From NCBI RefSeq assembly GCF_047272945.1, contig NZ_JBKOPS010000001.1:186001-250000 (forward strand): a stretch of DNA of 64,000 bases, in the 5' to 3' direction. Positions 9,344 through 18,853 of this stretch are shown here, one piece after another. Origin of the DNA: Rubrolithibacter danxiaensis (lineage in GTDB: Bacteria; Bacteroidota; Bacteroidia; Sphingobacteriales; Sphingobacteriaceae). Position 1 is the stretch's first letter. The number at the start of each line of letters is the position of its first letter. Below the pieces are notes generated by a model. That model was not told the DNA's origin. It saw only the letters and a list, made by a program, of their open reading frames with translations, and did not search any database. The translations under genes were made by a program, and so were the position numbers.

Positions 9344-11023
9344 TCATTCCTTTGGTTTTAATATCAGGATCAATTCTTTTTTTGCCGGCAGATTTATTCC
9401 CCTAACAGCTACTTCTTTATCCGTTATCGTTGTTTTCTGAAGTTGGTTGTATGTGCGGCTTGAAGGATTAAAAGATTGAATTATGCCAATATTTTCCTGC
9501 CGCACATTTAAAGAAACCGTTGTATTTACTGCAGAACCTGTATTGTTTAATAAATAAACAAAGTATGCTCTTCCACATTTAACTCCCATTGCTTCGACGA
9601 TACCGGCATTTACAGGAATCTGCTCAAACGACCCCTTCCCGGCTTTTAACATTTTATCACTGATCTCCTTCACTGAGTTAAAATAAGGTGTCATATTACG
9701 GTTATCGAACAGCTCCCACCACCACGACATTGGAAGTACGGGAGTTGGAGAAAACAGACCGTACCAAAGGCCTCTTTTATAATCAAAATCAAAACCTTCT
9801 CCATATTCCGGATTATCATCTTCCCACCTGAAACCAAATTCGCCCACAACATAAGGCTTATTAAAAGTTTCTATATACTGCGGATAAATCGAAGGAATCC
9901 GTTCTGTTCGTTTATAAATATGCTTTTGATTAAAATCTATATAAGGGATAGAATTCAGGCCCATGATATCCCTGTGCGAAATACTTGTTGTTACCATATG
10001 GTTATACGGATCAATATCTTTCAGGTAACGACTCATCTCGTTATGCCATTGAGCAATGGCATCGTGTGGAATAAGAATACTGTCTGCAGCGGTATATGCG
10101 GCGTTATCAATTTCATTAAAAAATTCCCATGCCGCAATGTTGGTACTGTACCCCCAGCGGGCAACTACATACCTTAACTTATCTTTATACTTTTGCTGCG
10201 ATGATTGTAATGTAAAAAATTCGGCAGGAGTTTTTGCCGGGCCCCCGTTCTTTTGATTATACGGACTGTTTTTCCATCCTCCTTCCTGCATTAAATGCCC
10301 GTGCCAGTCGAGTGTTAACATAAAGTACAGATTTAGCGAATCGCACATGTTTACCAGCTCGTCCATCCGCCTGATAGCTCCTGGATTAAAATAATTATCT
10401 GTATCGGAGTACCGCTTGGTGTGGTTTACTTTTTTCCATTCGAGTGGCAAATTCCAGTAACACATCCATGTTCTGAAAAAGTTTGCACCGTTTTTAGAAA
10501 GCGAAGGCAGGAGATAATCGTATGTCCACTTGTCATTTTCAAAAGAGCGGGATTCCCATCCAACATTTTCACCTATTCCCCTGAACAGGTTTCCGTTATC
10601 AAATTTAAAAGTCCACAGATCATTTTTATGCAAAAAACCTTGTGCTTTTGACTGTTGTACATTGAACCTGCTTACCGGAGTTTCCGTTATTCCAGACTGT
10701 TCTGTCAGCCTGAAATTATACGTGTATAACCCGGCTTCCTGCGGAGTGAAACGTGCTTTCCATAACTTCCCGGTTTTATCCGCAGCTTCAAAATAACACG
10801 GAAGATACAAAGGTTTACCTGAAGGAGATGTTAAAATTAAATCTAAACTTACCTCTTTCTGATTATATGGGTTTATAAAGGTTTTATTGAGAATGATATT
10901 CCATTCTGCCTTTTTATACTGTAAAACCAGCGAATTAATTAAGGTTGGTTTTATTTCAATATTTTGAGCATATAGTGTGCAGCAAAGTAATAATGAAAGG
11001 ATTGAAACAATAAACTTCCGCAT
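9344..11023 (-). CDS. DUF5060-domain clan GH-A glycoside hydrolase
   Basis: This exported enzyme of 559 aa has a signal peptide ending at YAQ (residue 20). Residues about 22-125 form a DUF5060-type beta-sandwich (PYNQKEVSLDLILTSPSGK). Residues about 140-450 form a (beta/alpha)8 barrel related to GH5, with acid/base Glu304 in AWEFFNEID and nucleophile Glu395 in VVGEFGF. A short beta-domain ends the protein. With no lipobox, it is likely periplasmic. Downstream of susC, susD and GH26, it may be an exo-mannosidase or oligosaccharide-processing enzyme, but the specificity cannot be read here. Several catalytic-barrel families carry DUF5060, so the exact GH family is uncertain. Confidence 0.8.
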   Translation of the reverse strand: MRKFIVSILSLLLCCTLYAQNIEIKPTLINSLVLQYKKAEWNIILNKTFINPYNQKEVSLDLILTSPSGKPLYLPCYFEAADKTGKLWKARFTPQEAGLYTYNFRLTEQSGITETPVSRFNVQQSKAQGFLHKNDLWTFKFDNGNLFRGIGENVGWESRSFENDKWTYDYLLPSLSKNGANFFRTWMCYWNLPLEWKKVNHTKRYSDTDNYFNPGAIRRMDELVNMCDSLNLYFMLTLDWHGHLMQEGGWKNSPYNQKNGGPAKTPAEFFTLQSSQQKYKDKLRYVVARWGYSTNIAAWEFFNEIDNAAYTAADSILIPHDAIAQWHNEMSRYLKDIDPYNHMVTTSISHRDIMGLNSIPYIDFNQKHIYKRTERIPSIYPQYIETFNKPYVVGEFGFRWEDDNPEYGEGFDFDYKRGLWYGLFSPTPVLPMSWWWELFDNRNMTPYFNSVKEISDKMLKAGKGSFEQIPVNAGIVEAMGVKCGRAYFVYLLNNTGSAVNTTVSLNVRQENIGIIQSFNPSSRTYNQLQKTTITDKEVAVRGINLPAKKELILILKPKE

Positions 11024-11055
11024 ATTCTCTTGGATAATGAAAATGAAACTATCTG

Positions 11056-12105
11056 TTATTTATTATTCCAACCGGGTAATTCATCCAACGTTAAAACCCT
11101 TGAGGACAGGTGCACGCTCTTAATCTCATCTTCAGAATTTTTATCAAATTCGAGTTCCGACCATCCCATAAAAAATGTCCATTTAGGCTGAGTTATGAGT
11201 TCAGAAACCGTTGGCAATTTCTGGCATTCGCCAATGGCAATAGGTTTACCTTCGGCCACCGTTACCATGGCGTTGTATTTTGCTGCAGTATAACCAGTGC
11301 CATCGTAAATATCCAAAGCCGCAACATCCCAGTATTCGTTTCCGGGATTATACGCAGTTAAATCGGTAGCTAAAGTTGAAAAGTCCTGCATATCCCATAC
11401 CCAGATCAGGTTAGTGAGGCCTTTGGTTTTTGTAAGATAATCGTGGGTTATCTGATACAATTTACGGGTTCCGTTTCGCCCTGGCCGGCCGCCCCACCAA
11501 AAAGCGCCCTGGTTCATCTCATGTAAAGGGCGCCATAAAACTTCTACTCCATTTTCTTTTAAAAATTGCAGGTACACTGCTACTTCATCCATCATCGCTT
11601 TCCAACGCATATTAATAGCAGTTCCATCTGTAATCAGTTCATTCCATTGGTCATCAGAAAGCTTGCTAAGTACACCGTTTGAGTCCCAGCCGCAGGGCTG
11701 CGAAAGTGCAGGATTGCAGGCGTGCCACATAATATTTATTACAGCGCCCTTTTTCCATTGATTTAGTGCTTCATTTACCATCAACTGCCGATTGTTAATG
11801 TTATCGGCCTGAAACAAGAAATCCCCGCTCCACAACCCGGGATATTTGCCCGTAGTTTTATAAACTTCATCAGTCCATTTAGCAGGAGTTGCATTAGGTT
11901 CGCGGTTATGGATACCTGCAATGGTTTTAGAACCGGATATGCTGTAAAGGAAATTAAGCGTTTTAAAAGGAGTAACAGGAATTTCTGTAGTCGGTTCCTT
12001 GTCGTCATCCTTCACTACATTCTTTTTATCGGCCTTGCAGGCCGTAAAAGCAAATGAAGCAATTAATAAAAGATAAAATATTTTTGATATGTTTCGTTTA
12101 TTCAT
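11056..12105 (-). CDS. GH26 endo-beta-1,4-mannanase, lipoprotein
   Basis: This retaining mannanase of 349 aa has a lipoprotein signal with lipobox FTAC (Cys23), so it is likely on the outer membrane surface. The GH26 barrel is clear: AGIHNREPN near 63, MWHACNP near 126, WRPLHEMNQGAFWWGG with acid/base Glu196, and AIGECQ with nucleophile Glu293. The W-W-G-G after HEMN is the usual GH26 substrate-site pattern. It is 32 bp upstream of the DUF5060 hydrolase and 76 bp downstream of the glycan-binding lipoprotein, within the susC operon. This gene is the strongest evidence that the PUL targets mannan, glucomannan or galactomannan. Confidence 0.93.
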   Translation of the reverse strand: MNKRNISKIFYLLLIASFAFTACKADKKNVVKDDDKEPTTEIPVTPFKTLNFLYSISGSKTIAGIHNREPNATPAKWTDEVYKTTGKYPGLWSGDFLFQADNINNRQLMVNEALNQWKKGAVINIMWHACNPALSQPCGWDSNGVLSKLSDDQWNELITDGTAINMRWKAMMDEVAVYLQFLKENGVEVLWRPLHEMNQGAFWWGGRPGRNGTRKLYQITHDYLTKTKGLTNLIWVWDMQDFSTLATDLTAYNPGNEYWDVAALDIYDGTGYTAAKYNAMVTVAEGKPIAIGECQKLPTVSELITQPKWTFFMGWSELEFDKNSEDEIKSVHLSSRVLTLDELPGWNNK

Positions 12106-12181
12106 GAGTTTAAATTATCGGCTTAAATAAAAATTGAACTGCAGCTTTTGGAAACTGCAGTTCTATTCTGATAAAATTTGA

Positions 12182-13063
12182 TTATTGCTTTTGGAGAACA
12201 TACCAAAAAGATCCGCTTCCCTGCACGTCCATCCTGCCCCATTCATTATCCCACGCAATGTCTTTAGCTCCGGGATTAAAAGGCAATTTCAGTGTATTTT
12301 TGTTATTAGAGAAGGCTATTTCGAAGGTTTGTCCCTCATTTGGTGTACCGGCATTAAAAATCATCTTTTTACCTGGAATATCTAATGACCAGGTTCCCGA
12401 AGGAAGCAGTTTTTTGAACTTGTAGTTGAAATTGGTGCCTGTATGAATAAAATCTTCCAGGGAATTTCCGTCAGCACCGGATTCAAAAGTATAAGTACCA
12501 TACACTGAAGATCCTTCCGCACCTTCGAGGTTAAACTTAAGTGTATTATCCAAGTTCTTATTAAGTTCAGGGAAGTAATTTACCAGGTTATCATCGTGGT
12601 TTCCCCAGCCCCATGATTCTCCGTCGCCAATCCAATGGTCGAAGCGTACCTGCTCTACTTTCCATGTACCGTCCAAATCAAATACAAACTCTTTGATTTT
12701 CATAACCCAGGTACGTGTTTTTCCGGATTCGGCTGTTACAGTATAAGTAAGAGCGCTATCTGCATTTAAAAAATCAACGGTTTCTCCGGATGCAGGAGAA
12801 ACGGATGCTCCAATAGAGGCCATAATACGCGGAGTCACTTTAGAAAGATCGATGGTACCGGCTTTAACATTAATTAATACAGTATCTCCTCCATTTCCCC
12901 GAATAATTGCAGCAGGCCCAATTTGTCCCTCTCCTATAGAAACTTCCTCTATTGAGCGCTCGTTGTTTTCAACATCTGCAAAGGGATCTTTCTGACAGGC
13001 GCTGAAAATTAAAATCAGTGCGAATAAAAACGCAATATTTAATAGTATAGTATTCCTTTTCAT
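12182..13063 (-). CDS. Probable surface glycan-binding lipoprotein (SusE/F position)
   Basis: This 293-aa lipoprotein has lipobox FSAC (Cys23). Residues about 35-130 resemble the DUF5018-like beta-sandwich found in PUL lipoproteins (IDLSKVTPRIMASIGASVSPASG, with an ALTYTVTAESGKTRTWVMKI ending). Residues about 135-293 form a lipocalin-like barrel region beginning DLDGTWKVEQ and containing a tryptophan cluster (DHWIGDGESWGWGN) that could stack on sugars. The gene starts 10 bp after susD ends, the usual place for a SusE/SusF-type binding protein. Function is inferred from export, aromatic residues and position. There is no catalytic motif. Confidence 0.72.
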   Translation of the reverse strand: MKRNTILLNIAFLFALILIFSACQKDPFADVENNERSIEEVSIGEGQIGPAAIIRGNGGDTVLINVKAGTIDLSKVTPRIMASIGASVSPASGETVDFLNADSALTYTVTAESGKTRTWVMKIKEFVFDLDGTWKVEQVRFDHWIGDGESWGWGNHDDNLVNYFPELNKNLDNTLKFNLEGAEGSSVYGTYTFESGADGNSLEDFIHTGTNFNYKFKKLLPSGTWSLDIPGKKMIFNAGTPNEGQTFEIAFSNNKNTLKLPFNPGAKDIAWDNEWGRMDVQGSGSFWYVLQKQ

Positions 13064-13073
13064 GTTATTGGCA

Positions 13074-14582
13074 TTACTGGTTAATTAAAGGATTGGTATC
13101 AATTTCCTGCTGCGGAATCGGGAAGAAATAAGCGCCGCTGGTAATGGTTTTACCATATTTCTGTACAAGCACCTTATCCATTGAATTTGTACGCCTCAGA
13201 TCGAACAGGCGATCGCCTTCAAATGCAAGTTCCCACGATCTCTCCTGAATTACTGCATCGCGAAAAGCCTGTGCACTTAAATTTGGAGCTAAATCTCCTA
13301 TACCGGCCCTGTTTCTGATCTTATTGATGGCCGCATATCCTTCGGGGGTAGGGCCGCTGGCTTCTGCATAAACCAATAAGATATCGGAATACCGAATAAC
13401 AGGAGAATTGGTGCTGTTTGCATCTCCTACCCGGTTCGGATCTATGTATTTGCGTGTAAAAGGCCGGCTGAAATCGGTAATCTTCAAATTATATACGTTT
13501 CCTTCGGGATCTTTTACTGACGAAACGATCAGATCGGTCTTTCTTTTGTCGTTACTGGCGTAACTGTTATAAATTCCGGGTTCAGTTTGAAAATGGTTCC
13601 ATCCGGCTTTACAAATAGTGCCGTCTGGCAGCGTCATATCAAATCCGCTTCCAACGTAGGGTATAAACATCAGCGGAAGCTTGGAAAAGTTTCCTTCCTG
13701 CTCGCCCGAACGATCAACCGCTGCATCGAAAATATGTTCGGTAACATTGCCTGCATTTTTATATTTACTGATATCCCAGATATCTAATAAGTTATCTGTA
13801 AAACCATACACTGATTGCCCGTTAATGACTTTGCCTGCGTAGGTTTTTGCATTTGCATACATTTCATCAGAATTGCTTACAAAGTCGTAACCCGGTGAGC
13901 CTGAACTTTTAGCAGAAGCAAGAAAGAGGTACACTTTTGACAAAAGTGCCTGTGCCGCGACTTTATTAGCACGACCCTCTCTTTTATCTGTTCCCATTAA
14001 CTCCTCAGCCTTTTGCAGATCGCTGATTATTAAATTGTAAATGTCGTTAAGAGAAGCTTTGGCAGCAGGAAGCTGATCGGATGAGGTGATTGGCTCTAAT
14101 CTTAAAGGAACTTCGCCAAACAACCGAACCAGGTTGAAGTAATTTAGTGCTCGTAAAAAATATCCTTCCCCAACAATCTGATTTTTTCCTGCCTCTGCCA
14201 TTGTTACATTCGGAACGTAGCTTATTACCGAGTTCGCCCTGGTTACTGCAACATACATGTAGCTCCAGATAACATTTAAAAAGGAATTATTAGCTGTTGA
14301 GCGCAATTCATCAAACTCAAACTGATCTGCACCGGCGTCTGATTTCTGAGTCAGGTTTTCAGTAGGTTCTTCGGTAATAACATAATATCCCCGTGAATAA
14401 TAACCTACCTCCGGAAGGATTGCGTAGGCATACACTATTGCAGCGTTCGCATCTGCTTCCGTTTTATAAAAATTAGCGGTTGATGATTCCCCGTACGGAA
14501 CTTCCTCCAGTTTGGCACAGCTGCTAAATAAGGCTCCACAAATCAGGGAAGTATATATATATCTTTTGTATTTCATAATCAT
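13074..14582 (-). CDS. SusD/RagB family nutrient-binding outer membrane lipoprotein
   Basis: This is the SusD-type lid that closes over the SusC pore and delivers oligosaccharides to it, 502 aa. A lipoprotein signal ends at LFSSC. The N-terminal SusD-like domain shows YKTEADANAAIVYAY and a TPR-like helical core (VGEGYFLRALNYFNLVRLFG). The C-terminal RagB part ends with QERSWELAFEGDRLFDLRR, a family hallmark. Two in-frame ATGs (14582 and 14576) are equally possible. It follows susC by 11 bp, as expected for a co-transcribed pair. Confidence 0.95.
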   Translation of the reverse strand: MIMKYKRYIYTSLICGALFSSCAKLEEVPYGESSTANFYKTEADANAAIVYAYAILPEVGYYSRGYYVITEEPTENLTQKSDAGADQFEFDELRSTANNSFLNVIWSYMYVAVTRANSVISYVPNVTMAEAGKNQIVGEGYFLRALNYFNLVRLFGEVPLRLEPITSSDQLPAAKASLNDIYNLIISDLQKAEELMGTDKREGRANKVAAQALLSKVYLFLASAKSSGSPGYDFVSNSDEMYANAKTYAGKVINGQSVYGFTDNLLDIWDISKYKNAGNVTEHIFDAAVDRSGEQEGNFSKLPLMFIPYVGSGFDMTLPDGTICKAGWNHFQTEPGIYNSYASNDKRKTDLIVSSVKDPEGNVYNLKITDFSRPFTRKYIDPNRVGDANSTNSPVIRYSDILLVYAEASGPTPEGYAAINKIRNRAGIGDLAPNLSAQAFRDAVIQERSWELAFEGDRLFDLRRTNSMDKVLVQKYGKTITSGAYFFPIPQQEIDTNPLINQ

Positions 14583-14593
14583 TCAGTTTATTG

Positions 14594-17500
14594 TTAAAAT
14601 CCTACATTCAATCCCAGTGAAAAAGCTCTTGTTTTCGGATAGGTTCCTTCGAATACGCCGTTAGCACTTACTTCAGGATCTGAACCTGCAGGGAATTTTG
14701 TGAAGGTGTAAAGGTTATTTCCTGAGAAATAGAGACGCACATTTTTCACGCCCTTAATTAACCCTTGTTTCAGGTTATAGCCTACAGTTACGTTCTGGAT
14801 TCTTAAGAAAGACCCGTCCTGAATAAACCAGTCGGATGCCCAGTATCCTCTGTTTGAATTTACCCGTGGATATTCATTACTTGGATTATCCGGAGTCCAT
14901 CTTTGCAGCTGGGCACTCGGAGAAAATTTTTGCAGGTTAAATACGTCATTTCCCTGAACTCCGTAAAACTGAGCGGCAAGATCGAATCTTTTATATTTTA
15001 AGGAGGTATTAAAACTGTAAATAAAATCAGGATTTGGATTACCGATAATAGTACGGTCGTTCGGATCTACTACCCCGTCGCCATTCAGATCGACATACTT
15101 TATTTCTCCCGGCTGAGCCATTTCGCCTGTTAAACCGGCTTCCAGCCCTTCTGCTTCTGTTTGTATAATCCCGTCGGTTTTATAACCATACATAGCATAT
15201 AACGGTTGCCCTACTGTATAAGAAGTTACTGCCTGGCGCACCCGCTCAATATAGTAAGGGTCCAGAATCTGCCCTAATTCACCCATGGCTACCACCTTGT
15301 TACGGTTTACACCGATATTTCCTCCTACGCTCCATTCCACTGCTCCTCTTAAAATGTCGGCATTTAATCCTAACTCAACACCCTTATTATCAATAGTTCC
15401 GTCGTTCACCCACTGGCGGCCGTATCCGGAAGATGGATTAATATTCCGCTCTCTCAAAAGATCGTAGGTTCTCTTGGTATAATAGTCGAAAGTAAGTGTA
15501 TAACGCTGATTATAAAGTCCCAGATCAAACCCAAGATCCAGCGAACGTGTGGTTTCCCATTTCAAACTCTGATTGGCAAGGCCTCCGAAAATACTCAGCC
15601 CCTGCTGGTTCTTACCCAGATCAAGCCCCGGACCATAACCTGTTACGAAAGCCGAACCGTTCCAGTACCTTGAAGAACCTAAGCGATCTAACGTTTGATA
15701 TGGCTGAATTCCCTGGTTTCCGGTTACACCATAGCTGGCTCTTAACTTCAATTCAGATATATTTTTTACTGACTGTAAAAAACCCTCTTCGTTCACTTTC
15801 CAGGCAAAAGCTCCCGAAGGGAAAAATGCCCATTTATTATTTGCACCGAACTTTGAAGAACCGTCAGCTCTTCCTGTAAGTGTAAAAAGATAGCGGTTTT
15901 TAAATGTATAATTTATACGTCCCAACCATGAATTTAAAGCTGTGCGTGTAAGGTCATTATTCACAAACTGCTGAACTGCTCCGGAAAGCTGCTCATTCTG
16001 CAGGTTATCATTTACAAAGTTACGCCCGGTAAGGTTGCTTGTACGGATAACATTTGACTCGGTAGTATAACCTGCAACTGCATTAATGCTGTGATCAGTT
16101 CCAAAGCTTTTTGTTACAGTAAACCAGTTTTCGTTTATTAACTGATTGTTTGACCAGTTATTGATCTGGCCCTGTCCGTTGAAAAGATTACCTGTAGAAG
16201 TAATATTTCTGGGATCATAGCGGTCATAAATCGAACTTCCGTATTTACTGCTAAGCTGCGACCTGAACTGTAACCATGGAGTAATCTCGATATTGGCATA
16301 CAGCGAGCCCATCAGATCAAGGGTTTTAGTAGCATCTAAAACTTCGTTAGCCCATGCAACAGGGTTACCAAAATCCTGGGCTCCGGTTCTGAAATAGGCT
16401 CCTGTAACAGGATCAATTGCCGGAAATATTCTGGAACGGCCTACAAAATCCGAAAGCTGCAACCCGTTATTTTTAGTATGAGTAATTAAAACGTTTGTTC
16501 CGGCTGTAATATGTTTGGTAAGCTTTTGGTCTAAGCTTAACCGTGCATTGTATTTGTTGAAATAGTTTTTAATTGCAAGTCCTTCTTCGTTATAGTAGTT
16601 ACCGGAAATGGAGTACTTGGTATTTTCGTTGCCGCCATCTGCAGAAAGCGTATAGCTATGCGAAACAGGGTTTCTTAAAACAAGATCTGCCCAGTCTGTA
16701 TTATATGCCCATTGCGGCTTATCAGGATCTAATCCACGGAGTTCTGCAATAGATGGAAAATAAGTCCCTTCTCTTACTCTTCCAACATATATCGGATCTG
16801 TTCCTCCATTGATTGCGGCCTCATTTGAAATTGTAGCCTCTTCTACCGGATTTCGCCACAGATCAAGTTTATTAGCTAAGGTTGAAACTGTTTGCAAGGT
16901 GCTGAAATTAATTCTGGCCTGCCCGGCTTTTCCTTTACGGGTCGTTATCATAATTACTCCGTTTGCTCCACGTGACCCATAAATAGCCGCCGAAGAAGCG
17001 TCTTTAAGCACTTCTATAGACTCTATATCTTCCGGATTAATTTGTTTCAGCCCTCCTGCAGAACCCCATGGAAAACCATCAACAACTACCAGTGGACTGT
17101 TATCGCCGTTTAAAGAATTGGCTCCGCGGATTCTTACCGTTACTCCTGCGCCCGGCCGGCCGGAAGGAGCAACTACCTGTAATCCCGGAATTTTTCCCTG
17201 CAAGAGCTGGTCAACATTACCTGCGGGAGTCCTGTTTAACTGGTTGCCTTTAAGAGAAGCCACAGAACCGGTCAGATCGCTCTTTTTGGTAGTTCCGTAA
17301 CCTACAACTACTACTTCCTGTAAATCGGTTGAACTTGACTGTAGTGTTACATTAATTGTAGCCTGGCCCGCCTTCACCTCAATTTCACGGGTTTTCATTC
17401 CGATGTAAGAGAATATTAGTGTTCCTTCTGCTGCAGGTAAACTGATTTTGTAAACTCCGTCGGCGTCCGAAGCAGACTGAACAGCAGTTCCTTTTACCGC

Positions 17501-17689
17501 TACAGAAACTCCCGGAAGAGGCAAGCCCTGCTGATCTGATACTTTACCGGTTATTACATGCGGCTGTTGCGCATATAAATAATTCACATTTAAAATAAGG
17601 GCTAATAACAACGCACCTAACGGCACTCTCTTTATTACCCTTCTCAGTAAAACTTTATTCATAGTAATTATTAGATTTCTGATATTCAT
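14594..17689 (-). CDS. SusC/RagA TonB-linked outer membrane transporter
   Basis: This 1031-aa outer membrane barrel imports glycan oligosaccharides using TonB energy. A signal peptide ends near LYAQQ. A CarboxypepD_reg-like domain follows (ITGKVSDQQGLPLPGVSVAVKGT), then the SusC signature around VVVGYGTTKKSDLTGSV and the plug (LLQGKIPGLQVV). The rest is a 22-strand barrel ending in aromatic-rich GLNVGF. The ATG at 17662 (MNKVLLRR) gives a more typical signal peptide than the annotated 17689 start. It is the first gene of the mannan operon. Upstream lies the 25-bp motif shared with the region near the HTCS gene. Confidence 0.96.
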   Translation of the reverse strand: MNIRNLIITMNKVLLRRVIKRVPLGALLLALILNVNYLYAQQPHVITGKVSDQQGLPLPGVSVAVKGTAVQSASDADGVYKISLPAAEGTLIFSYIGMKTREIEVKAGQATINVTLQSSSTDLQEVVVVGYGTTKKSDLTGSVASLKGNQLNRTPAGNVDQLLQGKIPGLQVVAPSGRPGAGVTVRIRGANSLNGDNSPLVVVDGFPWGSAGGLKQINPEDIESIEVLKDASSAAIYGSRGANGVIMITTRKGKAGQARINFSTLQTVSTLANKLDLWRNPVEEATISNEAAINGGTDPIYVGRVREGTYFPSIAELRGLDPDKPQWAYNTDWADLVLRNPVSHSYTLSADGGNENTKYSISGNYYNEEGLAIKNYFNKYNARLSLDQKLTKHITAGTNVLITHTKNNGLQLSDFVGRSRIFPAIDPVTGAYFRTGAQDFGNPVAWANEVLDATKTLDLMGSLYANIEITPWLQFRSQLSSKYGSSIYDRYDPRNITSTGNLFNGQGQINNWSNNQLINENWFTVTKSFGTDHSINAVAGYTTESNVIRTSNLTGRNFVNDNLQNEQLSGAVQQFVNNDLTRTALNSWLGRINYTFKNRYLFTLTGRADGSSKFGANNKWAFFPSGAFAWKVNEEGFLQSVKNISELKLRASYGVTGNQGIQPYQTLDRLGSSRYWNGSAFVTGYGPGLDLGKNQQGLSIFGGLANQSLKWETTRSLDLGFDLGLYNQRYTLTFDYYTKRTYDLLRERNINPSSGYGRQWVNDGTIDNKGVELGLNADILRGAVEWSVGGNIGVNRNKVVAMGELGQILDPYYIERVRQAVTSYTVGQPLYAMYGYKTDGIIQTEAEGLEAGLTGEMAQPGEIKYVDLNGDGVVDPNDRTIIGNPNPDFIYSFNTSLKYKRFDLAAQFYGVQGNDVFNLQKFSPSAQLQRWTPDNPSNEYPRVNSNRGYWASDWFIQDGSFLRIQNVTVGYNLKQGLIKGVKNVRLYFSGNNLYTFTKFPAGSDPEVSANGVFEGTYPKTRAFSLGLNVGF

Positions 17690-18115
17690 ATTTATGCAGA
17701 TTTATACAGCTTGACTACTTAAAATAGCGGATGCAGACTTAAACCAAGATCTCTTAACTGTGAATAGCTACAGCCCACATTCGTATTTCCGGGTGGAAAA
17801 AAAGGGCGTTCTGCATTGAGCAATTTCCTGTATTGCCAATGGTAAAGGATTGCATCCTTTGAAATAAAATTCTTTAGCATATTTATAATTGGTTTGGAAA
17901 GCAATTATAAAAAGCCGCTATTTCTAACTACTGTACAAGAGTTCCAATCTTATGTACAATAGGAAATAAGAAGGTTAAAATGGATGTTTAATAAAAGCGA
18001 TGGTAAAAAATAAACGGTAGCTTCTGTAACTGTAATAAAGTTCAGAGAATTGCTGCTACTATTTGTGCAGTTTTAAAACTCTTCTAACTTTGATTACTTT
18101 TCTCAATTATAATAT
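17690..18115. other. 426-bp intergenic region between divergent susC and DUF1275 genes
   Basis: No convincing gene is present: a 61-codon minus-strand frame at 17719-17904 has no family resemblance and no clear start site. The region holds the shared motif at 17933-17960 and must contain the susC promoter. I did not find a TAnnTTTG element for susC, which fits an activator-dependent promoter. Confidence 0.6.
17933..17960. promoter_or_regulatory. Candidate HTCS binding motif upstream of susC
   Basis: An imperfect dyad, GTACA-N15-TGTAC, lies about 245-275 bp before the susC start. Its right part reads CTTATGTACAAT. A near copy lies at 5045-5071. HTCS regulators typically bind upstream of their susC gene, so this is a reasonable operator candidate, though it is rather far from the start codon. 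Confidence 0.45.
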
Positions 18116-18838
18116 ATGTTCAGGCACAGGGGTAAAAGCAGAACATTTTTACATAACCTTAAGTTAGCTTCACTTCTTTCTTTTGTAGCAGGTATCGTAA
18201 ATGTCTCGGGATTTTTTGCAGTACAAACATTAACAACGAATGTAACCGGGCATTTTGCCTTTTTTGCTGATGAGGTTATTAAAGCGGAATTTAATAATGC
18301 CTTAGTCTTCATGTCCTATATCTTTTCTTTTTTTCTGGGAGCATTTATGTCAAATACAATTATTGAATGGATTCAGATGAAGAACCCAAGATGGATAAAT
18401 GTAATACCAGTGACTATAGAAATACTTATTTTAATTTCAATAGCTCTTTTAGATCATAAAGCCATTTTAAAACATGCAAGCTTTGTTGCCTGCGGCCTGC
18501 TTTTCGCCATGGGATTGCAGAATGCGCTAGTTACCAGTATCTCAAATTCTGTTGTTAGAACCACTCATTTAACCGGTTTATTTACTGATTTGGGAATAGA
18601 ACTATCCCAATTATTCTTTTATAAAAAACCTGAACAAACTAAAAAACTTAAATCATCTATAAAATTACGAATGGCAATTATTGCTTTCTTTTTTACAGGA
18701 TGCCTTGTTGGCGGCTATACTTACCTGGTTACAGGCATGTACAGCCTGCTGCTGGGTGCCGCATGCCTGATTACAGGTCTTATTTATGACACGGTAAAAT
18801 TTAAAGTAGTAACACTAAAGAGAAGATATCTGCATTAA
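18116..18838 (+). CDS. DUF1275 (YoaK-type) membrane protein
   Basis: This integral membrane protein of 240 aa has about six hydrophobic segments. The DUF1275 pattern is visible in the first helix (SFVAGIVNVSGFFAVQTLTTN, followed by VTGHFAFF) and in the middle NALVTSISNSVVRTTHLTGLFTD. Family members are uncharacterised transporter-like proteins. It diverges from susC and converges on the ClC gene with a 15-bp gap, so it is probably monocistronic. There is no evidence that it belongs to the PUL. Confidence 0.85.
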   Translation: MFRHRGKSRTFLHNLKLASLLSFVAGIVNVSGFFAVQTLTTNVTGHFAFFADEVIKAEFNNALVFMSYIFSFFLGAFMSNTIIEWIQMKNPRWINVIPVTIEILILISIALLDHKAILKHASFVACGLLFAMGLQNALVTSISNSVVRTTHLTGLFTDLGIELSQLFFYKKPEQTKKLKSSIKLRMAIIAFFFTGCLVGGYTYLVTGMYSLLLGAACLITGLIYDTVKFKVVTLKRRYLH

Positions 18839-18853
18839 CATCGCCTCTGTCAA

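Noticed and set aside
17719..17904. 61-codon minus-strand frame upstream of susC
   Set aside because: No recognisable domain or plausible start, and it sits in what should be promoter DNA.
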